This document shows, in pieces, positions 16,935 through 20,916 of a stretch of DNA of 20,916 nucleotides. The stretch spans positions 1 through 20,916 of the forward strand of contig WRCI01000009.1 of NCBI GenBank assembly GCA_009784145.1. Direction: 5' to 3'. Within the stretch, counting starts at the first letter, position 1, and every line of letters begins with the position of its first letter. A model generated the notes under the pieces. That model searched no databases. It had not been told where the DNA came from and saw only the letters and a list, made by a program, of their open reading frames with translations. The position numbers and the translations under genes were made by a program. The stretch comes from Methanobrevibacter sp. (GTDB lineage Archaea > Methanobacteriota > Methanobacteria > Methanobacteriales > Methanobacteriaceae).

Positions 16935-17040
16935 TTTTTTTTTAATTTTTTATATTTTTAATTTTTTATATTTTTAATTTTTTATATTTTTAGTTTTTTA
17001 ATTTTTATATTTTTTTTATAATTTTTTGTTTTTTATCAAT
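16935..17040 (+). terminator. T-rich terminator region after ehbP
   Basis: Starts with T9 (16935-16943), followed by repeated AATTTTTTATATTTTT units with many T5-T6 runs and a T8 run near 17012. It is the first tract of T5 or longer on the coding strand in any non-coding gap downstream of the ehbA start, which makes it the likely end of the long ehb transcript. Confidence 0.6.
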
Positions 17041-17296
17041 TTTATTCAAAAGATTTAATTGTTTATTATTAGAATATAATATTATCTAATTATTCAAAAA
17101 ATTATATAATTTATAGTAAATAATAGTATAATTATATAATATATTTAAAATTTAATTATTTATTATTAAAAAATAATATTATAAATATATTTAAAACTTA
17201 ATTATTTGAAAATTAAAATTATATATTAATTTATATTTAAAAATTTATATTTATATTTTGAATTTTAATAATAGAGTATCTTATTAGGGGATTTAA
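17041..17296. other. ehbQ: AT-rich leader of ehbQ
   Basis: No gene. Repeated TTAATTATTTATTATTA and TTTATATTTAAAA elements. It probably includes a separate ehbQ promoter, since a terminator precedes it; several TATA-like strings exist and none can be singled out. The ehbQ ribosome site AGGGGAT is at 17286-17292. Confidence 0.45.
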
Positions 17297-17953
17297 ATGC
17301 CAAACATAGCTATAACAATTAAAACAGAAGAAAAAATAGGAGTGCTTGATGATATTACTAATATTATTTCGGCTTATGATATTAATATTAGCTATGCTCA
17401 CCTTTTTATTGAAAAAAACGATTTAGGATCTATAAATCTAGAACTTGAAAATCCTGGCAATATTGGTTCTTTAATAAAAGATATTTTAGCTCTTGATTCA
17501 GTAAAATCTGTAGAAAAACATGGAGCTCTCGAGGATATTTATGGAAAAAGAATTATTATATTTGGTGGGGGGGCTCAAGTATCTCAGGTAGCTATGGGGG
17601 CTATTACTGAAGCTGATCGGCATAATATTCGTGGAGAAAGAATTAGTATTGATACTATTCCTCTTGTAGGTGAAGATGAGATATCTGAAGCTGTTGAAGC
17701 TTTATCTCGCCTTCCTAGAGTAAGTGCATTAGTTTTAGCAGGATCTCTTATGGGTGGTGAGATAGCTAAAGCTGTAGCTAATGTAAAAACAGAACATGAT
17801 TTGATAATTATTAGCTTAAACATGCCAGGAGGCATCACTAAAATAGCAGATCTTGTTGTGTCTGATCCTATTCAAGCAGGAGTAATGGCTGTAATGGCAA
17901 TAGCTGACACTGCTATTTTTGATATTAAGAAATTAAAAGAAAATAAATTTTAA
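17297..17953 (+). CDS. ehbQ: EhbQ: ACT-domain protein of the energy-converting hydrogenase B locus
   Basis: 218 residues in two parts. Residues 1-75 are an ACT domain ([33 protein letters not shown]), the kind of module that binds amino acids or other small ligands. Residues about 78-215 have a glycine-rich start ([24 protein letters not shown]) and conserved blocks [15 protein letters not shown] and [30 protein letters not shown], of unknown catalytic role. No membrane segment or iron-sulphur motif is present, so it is better seen as a regulatory or accessory protein than a structural hydrogenase subunit. It is probably transcribed separately from ehbA-P. Confidence 0.85.
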   Translation: MPNIAITIKTEEKIGVLDDITNIISAYDINISYAHLFIEKNDLGSINLELENPGNIGSLIKDILALDSVKSVEKHGALEDIYGKRIIIFGGGAQVSQVAMGAITEADRHNIRGERISIDTIPLVGEDEISEAVEALSRLPRVSALVLAGSLMGGEIAKAVANVKTEHDLIIISLNMPGGITKIADLVVSDPIQAGVMAVMAIADTAIFDIKKLKENKF

Positions 17954-18125
17954 TATATTTTTTAATATATTTTAGAAACAGAAATAATTGTAACAATTTT
18001 GAATGTTTTCAATGTATTTTAGAAAAAAAATAATTGTTATAATCTTTCTATAGTTTCTATAATAATAGAATCAATAGTGATTATAACAATTTTATGAATT
18101 TCTAAATTTTATCACTTTCTAACAA
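17954..18125. terminator. Convergent terminator region with inverted repeats
   Basis: Lies between ehbQ (+) and a minus-strand gene. T6 at 17958-17963 can end ehbQ transcripts, and A8 at 18023-18030 is a T8 tract for the minus strand. AATTGT-A-ACAATT (17986-17998) is a perfect small palindrome. AATTGTTATAATC (18032-18044) pairs perfectly with GATTATAACAATT (18079-18091) across a 34-nt loop. Confidence 0.5.
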
Positions 18126-18371
18126 TTAACACTCTTCAATTGATCTAATTAATTTACTAGCTTCATTTTTTAAATCAACGTTTTTAATATCGCCACTTTC
18201 TCTTATTTTAAGAGCCACTTCTAATACTCTAGAAACATCTTGTGGTTTTAAATTTTCTACCATTTTAAGGTAATCTTCTACTTCTTCATCGGATAAACCG
18301 ATTTCTCCTTTACATTCAGGAAGACCTGATATAATAAATTTACAGGTTTCCATAATTTCACTATTATCCAT
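18126..18371 (-). CDS. Small acidic protein of unknown function (81 aa)
   Basis: 81 residues, rich in Glu/Asp and predicted largely helical, with no membrane segment and no family I recognise. Start choice is firm: GAGGTG (complement of 18377-18382) lies five bases before the ATG. It contains two cysteines near the N-terminus and one as the last residue. It is 33 bp downstream of the 127-residue gene on the same strand and probably cotranscribed with it. Given the ADP-ribosyltransferase gene upstream, an antitoxin or immunity role is conceivable but unsupported by sequence. Confidence 0.65.
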   Translation of the reverse strand: MDNSEIMETCKFIISGLPECKGEIGLSDEEVEDYLKMVENLKPQDVSRVLEVALKIRESGDIKNVDLKNEASKLIRSIEEC

Positions 18372-18404
18372 TTTTACACCTCTATTATATTATAGAATAT
18401 ATAT

Positions 18405-18788
18405 TTATTCATGAGATTGAACAATTGAGAGATTATCTAAAAGAGTTATATCAATATAATCTTCTTTAATAATTCTTTTAAACTGAGGATACTTCTCAAT
18501 AAAATCTTGAACTTCTTTTAATTCATAATTTTCTATTTCTTCTAAGTATTTACCATATTCTTTAATTTCTCTCCAATATTCAAGTTCTTTATATTTTCTC
18601 CTACTTTCCATATTCATCTGGATTATTGGATTAGTATTAAGATTTTTGTCTATAGATTTAATAAAATCATTCCTTTTTCGTACCATATTTTCTCCTTTCA
18701 CAAAGGTAGGAATAATTATAAATGGAACAAAATCAGGTATTGAAATAATATTTTCAGCTATAATTTCTTGAAATTCTCTATCAATCAT
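18405..18788 (-). CDS. Unrecognised charged protein (127 aa, possibly 137)
   Basis: Residues 1-40 (REFQEIIAENIISIPDFVPFIIIPTFV) include a hydrophobic stretch; the remainder is charged and helical (ESRRKYKELEYWREIKEYGK, then YELKEVQDFIEKYPQF). No known domain is evident to me. The annotated ATG at 18788 has no convincing ribosome site. The frame stays open upstream, and a CTG at 18818, four bases after GGGGAT (complement of 18823-18828), would add ten residues beginning LKKKITSVRD. It lies between the ADP-ribosyltransferase and the 81-residue gene in a likely operon; a partner or immunity function is only a hypothesis. Confidence 0.6.
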   Translation of the reverse strand: MIDREFQEIIAENIISIPDFVPFIIIPTFVKGENMVRKRNDFIKSIDKNLNTNPIIQMNMESRRKYKELEYWREIKEYGKYLEEIENYELKEVQDFIEKYPQFKRIIKEDYIDITLLDNLSIVQSHE

Positions 18789-18877
18789 ATCTCTAACAGA
18801 TGTTATTTTTTTTTTCAGTTTAATCCCCTCTTTTGTTATTATAATTTTATGTTTCTCACTATATTAATATTTTTTTA

Positions 18878-19330
18878 TTAAACAATTAATAGTTCTATAA
18901 TCTTACTATTTTCATCAAAACTCAATACTTTAAACTTTGTGTTTCGTGGTAATAACCATTCATATTCTTCAGATTTCACAGATAAATCATTATTTAATTG
19001 TACTCCTTTTGTTCCTTTAGGAGAATATATTTTAAATAAATATTCAGTAGATTTCATTTCAACTACCTTATTTTCATTGAATGATGTTGAAAGAAATTCT
19101 TTTTTATCAATTATCATTCCTACTTCATATTTTTCTCCAAAAAGGTATTGTTGGCCACGATATAGAATACTGTGTTCTTTAAGCTCATCCATGTTAGTTA
19201 ATTTATCTAAATTAAAAACATGATTTTCAAGTTCTTCAAAATCATAATAGCCTTGTATATTTCCTCTTAAATAACTATTAATCTTTTCATGAATCGTTGT
19301 CCCAGAATATTGAATTGAGGAGGTCTTCAT
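18878..19330 (-). CDS. R-S-E class mono-ADP-ribosyltransferase domain (frameshifted 5' end)
   Basis: The main open frame (150 residues from an internal ATG) carries the whole catalytic signature of arginine-type ADP-ribosyltransferases: INSYLRG, R58 in ILYRGQQ, S81-T82-S83 in EFLSTSFN, then E122-Y123-E124 before WLLPRNTKFKVL. In known families an E-x-E motif goes with transfer of ADP-ribose from NAD to arginine; the target here is unknown. The gene proper seems to start at 19467: the preceding 44-codon frame has its own start and joins this one after loss of one base in the T4 run at 19363-19366. Restoring one base gives a continuous protein of about 196 residues. It may be a decayed toxin, a sequencing error or a slippage-controlled gene. 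Confidence 0.8.
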   Translation of the reverse strand: MKTSSIQYSGTTIHEKINSYLRGNIQGYYDFEELENHVFNLDKLTNMDELKEHSILYRGQQYLFGEKYEVGMIIDKKEFLSTSFNENKVVEMKSTEYLFKIYSPKGTKGVQLNNDLSVKSEEYEWLLPRNTKFKVLSFDENSKIIELLIV

Positions 19331-19332
19331 AT

Positions 19333-19467
19333 CTAAATCATCAGTAGGAGTAGGATATTTTGTTTTAAATAATCTTCTAAATATTCTCCCTTAAATTTGC
19401 CTTGATTATCAGTAGTATGGTCAATGAAATCTTCTTTATTGAGATTATATGATTTAAATAGTGACAT
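19333..19467 (-). pseudogene. 5' fragment of the ADP-ribosyltransferase gene before the frameshift
   Basis: Reads MSLFKSYNLNKEDFIDHTTD and on to GEYLEDYLK, then runs out of frame into a leucine-rich nonsense tail and a TAG at 19333-19335. In the other frame the sequence continues as TKYPTPTDDLD into the catalytic open frame. The join is at the A4 run of the coding strand (19363-19366). An AGAAGTG ribosome-site-like sequence lies upstream. It begins 38 bp after the Cas4-like gene. Confidence 0.7.
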
Positions 19468-19505
19468 TATTAACACTTCTGTAAATACAATCACAAATGA
19501 ATTGC

Positions 19506-20444
19506 TTAATCCACTTCTTCTCTATGACATACTTCTCTATAATCACATTTTATACATTTTTCTTTATGCATACTTACTTCAGGGACAATATTTTCATTAA
19601 TTACATCTTTTATTTCATTCAATACTCTAAAAAGTCCTTTTCTTAAACTCACATCCATAACAACAGGTCTTCTTTCTCCTAATTTTAAGTAATCAACAAA
19701 ACCTACAAATACTTCAGTATCAAATTCATCTTCTATTAAAAGGGCTGCTGCTACTAATTCTATGCTGTCACCATCCCAAGTTCCTTTTAAAGGAGGATTA
19801 CTTGATTTTAAACTTATTGGATAATATTTTCCATTAATTATCTCAATTTTATCACAGCTACCTACAATTTCTAATTGACTATCTCTCATGAGATAGCTAT
19901 ACATGGAAGTAGGGAAAAATAATTCTGCTATTTGACTACCATCTTTATCATTTACTAACATTGCTTTTTGAGCTTTTAAAGCTAATATTTTCATATTAAA
20001 ATATGCTTCATCAATTATACTTTCTTTTAATTCTTCTATTTCTGATAAATTCTTTTCTTTTTCAACTTCATTTGCAATTTCTTTTTTTATTTCTTCTTCT
20101 ATTTTTTCATCTTCTTTTTCTATAAATTCTCCTAATTTTTCTAAATTTTCTATAATATCACTATTATTACTTTTGTTTTTTATTTTGGTGTTTTCTATAA
20201 TTGCCATAGAATTTTTAATATATTCCTCAATATTTTTACTAAGATTTTCTTCTATTTCAGTTAGATTCATTTCTTTTGTTAACCTTCTTAAATTTCTTTG
20301 GAATAAATCTTGTAAATCTATTCTTAATTCTTTCATTGTTTTATTCAAGAGAATATCTGAGGTTTTTTCTTTATCTAAATTTTTTTCTAAATATAATTTC
20401 ATTGGGCAGTACATGAATGTTCTTATAGATGATATACTAATCAT
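19506..20444 (-). CDS. Cas4-like PD-(D/E)XK nuclease family protein
   Basis: 312 residues with the Cas4/RecB-type layout. C13 in FMYCPMKLYLEK and C297, C300, C306 in KCIKCDYREVCHRE are the four cysteines that hold a [4Fe-4S] cluster in the family. D198 in GSCDKIEI fits the motif II aspartate. The motif III position reads YPISLKSS, so K213 is present but the usual acidic residue is Ser211. IELVAAALLIEDE fits the helix that normally carries the QxxxY motif. Residues about 58-145 form a long, charged, probably coiled-coil insert. Cas4 proteins trim DNA ends during spacer capture, but no other cas gene or array is here, so this is a solo relative. GGAAGTGAT (20448-20456 complement) is its ribosome site. 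It leads the minus-strand cluster. Confidence 0.8.
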   Translation of the reverse strand: MISISSIRTFMYCPMKLYLEKNLDKEKTSDILLNKTMKELRIDLQDLFQRNLRRLTKEMNLTEIEENLSKNIEEYIKNSMAIIENTKIKNKSNNSDIIENLEKLGEFIEKEDEKIEEEIKKEIANEVEKEKNLSEIEELKESIIDEAYFNMKILALKAQKAMLVNDKDGSQIAELFFPTSMYSYLMRDSQLEIVGSCDKIEIINGKYYPISLKSSNPPLKGTWDGDSIELVAAALLIEDEFDTEVFVGFVDYLKLGERRPVVMDVSLRKGLFRVLNEIKDVINENIVPEVSMHKEKCIKCDYREVCHREEVD

Positions 20445-20916
20445 TTTATCACTTCCAAATATTTTTATTTCTAAATTTTTATTATTTCTAAATTTTTTAG
20501 ATTTTTCAATCTATTTTAGCTAATTAGGCATGATTTCGAATTTTTCATTTTATCTGAATCATACTTTATTACTAATCATTATTGCATTATTACTTTTTAA
20601 AATATATATTTTTTGGTTTTTTTCATCTAAAAAAGATTGATTCATCTTAAATTTCACAATAAAAATAATTTTATACATTGATTATAATTTATAGGTGATA
20701 GTGTTATTTTTTTTAAAATTAAAATATTATTAGAATTAAAAATTTTTAGTTAATAGTGAAAATTTAGTTGATATTAAAAATTTATTTAATAGTAAAATTT
20801 TTAGTTGGTAGTAAAATTTTTAATTTTGAAATTATTTTTTTATATCTTAAAATATTTTTTAAGAATAAAATATTTCAGTTAAAGGAGTAATTTTATTTAA
20901 AAATAAAAATTTTATG
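20445..20916. other. AT-rich non-coding region at the window end
   Basis: No supportable gene. The left part is the leader of the Cas4-like gene. From about 20745 to 20825 there are short repeats of the type TTAGTTGGTAGTAAAATTTT. The last three bases are an ATG without a well-spaced ribosome site, so the start of a plus-strand gene cannot be claimed. Confidence 0.5.

Noticed and set aside
18939..19223. A 94-codon open frame on the + strand
   Set aside because: Antisense to the ADP-ribosyltransferase, which has a full catalytic signature.
18126..20444. A CRISPR-Cas locus suggested by the Cas4-like protein
   Set aside because: No cas1, cas2 or effector gene, and no regularly spaced repeat array in the window; the repeats seen are contiguous tandem repeats without unique spacers.

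Overview
The window comes from a very A+T-rich archaeal genome, almost certainly a hydrogenotrophic methanogen of the order Methanobacteriales. The A+T content and low-complexity insertions point to Methanobrevibacter or a close relative; the genus is inferred, not proven. The diagnostic content is a complete, collinear 17-gene ehb locus (ehbA to ehbQ, about 3967-17953, + strand). It encodes energy-converting [NiFe] hydrogenase B, a membrane enzyme that uses the ion gradient to drive reduction of low-potential ferredoxin with H2 for CO2 assimilation.

Layout. 1-275 is AT-rich non-coding sequence. 276-1100 encodes an M14-type (aspartoacylase/succinylglutamate desuccinylase) zinc hydrolase. 1579-2571 encodes a DUF1016/YhcG-type PD-(D/E)XK nuclease with a perfect palindrome inside the gene and a related one in its leader. 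2744-3445 encodes a DUF457/YdjM-type membrane metal-dependent hydrolase whose true start seems to lie upstream at a non-canonical codon. 3446-3966 is the ehb leader, with an operator-like inverted repeat.

The ehb locus. ehbA-J encode Mrp/Mbh-like ion-translocating membrane subunits, ehbK and ehbL polyferredoxin and ferredoxin, ehbM and ehbN the small and large hydrogenase subunits, ehbO the NuoH-like membrane anchor, ehbP a small subunit and ehbQ an ACT-domain protein. Unusual local features are: (i) EhbC is an MnhG-like membrane domain carrying a repetitive, highly charged extension of about 600 residues; (ii) four 29-30 bp ribosome-site/start-codon repeats between ehbG and ehbH create a coupled 29-residue mini-ORF; (iii) long AT-rich tandem-repeat spacers split the locus, yet those between ehbA and ehbP contain no coding-strand T run of five or more. 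The first such tract after ehbA-P is the probable terminator after ehbP.

The last part (18126-20444) is a convergent minus-strand cluster: a Cas4-like nuclease, then an R-S-E type mono-ADP-ribosyltransferase with a one-base frameshift, then two unrecognised small proteins. There is no CRISPR array or other cas gene. It looks like an accessory defence or toxin/immunity module and, with the EhbC extension and the mini-ORF repeats, is the least ordinary part of the window. 20445-20916 is AT-rich non-coding sequence. I saw no tRNA, rRNA, transposase or CRISPR array.
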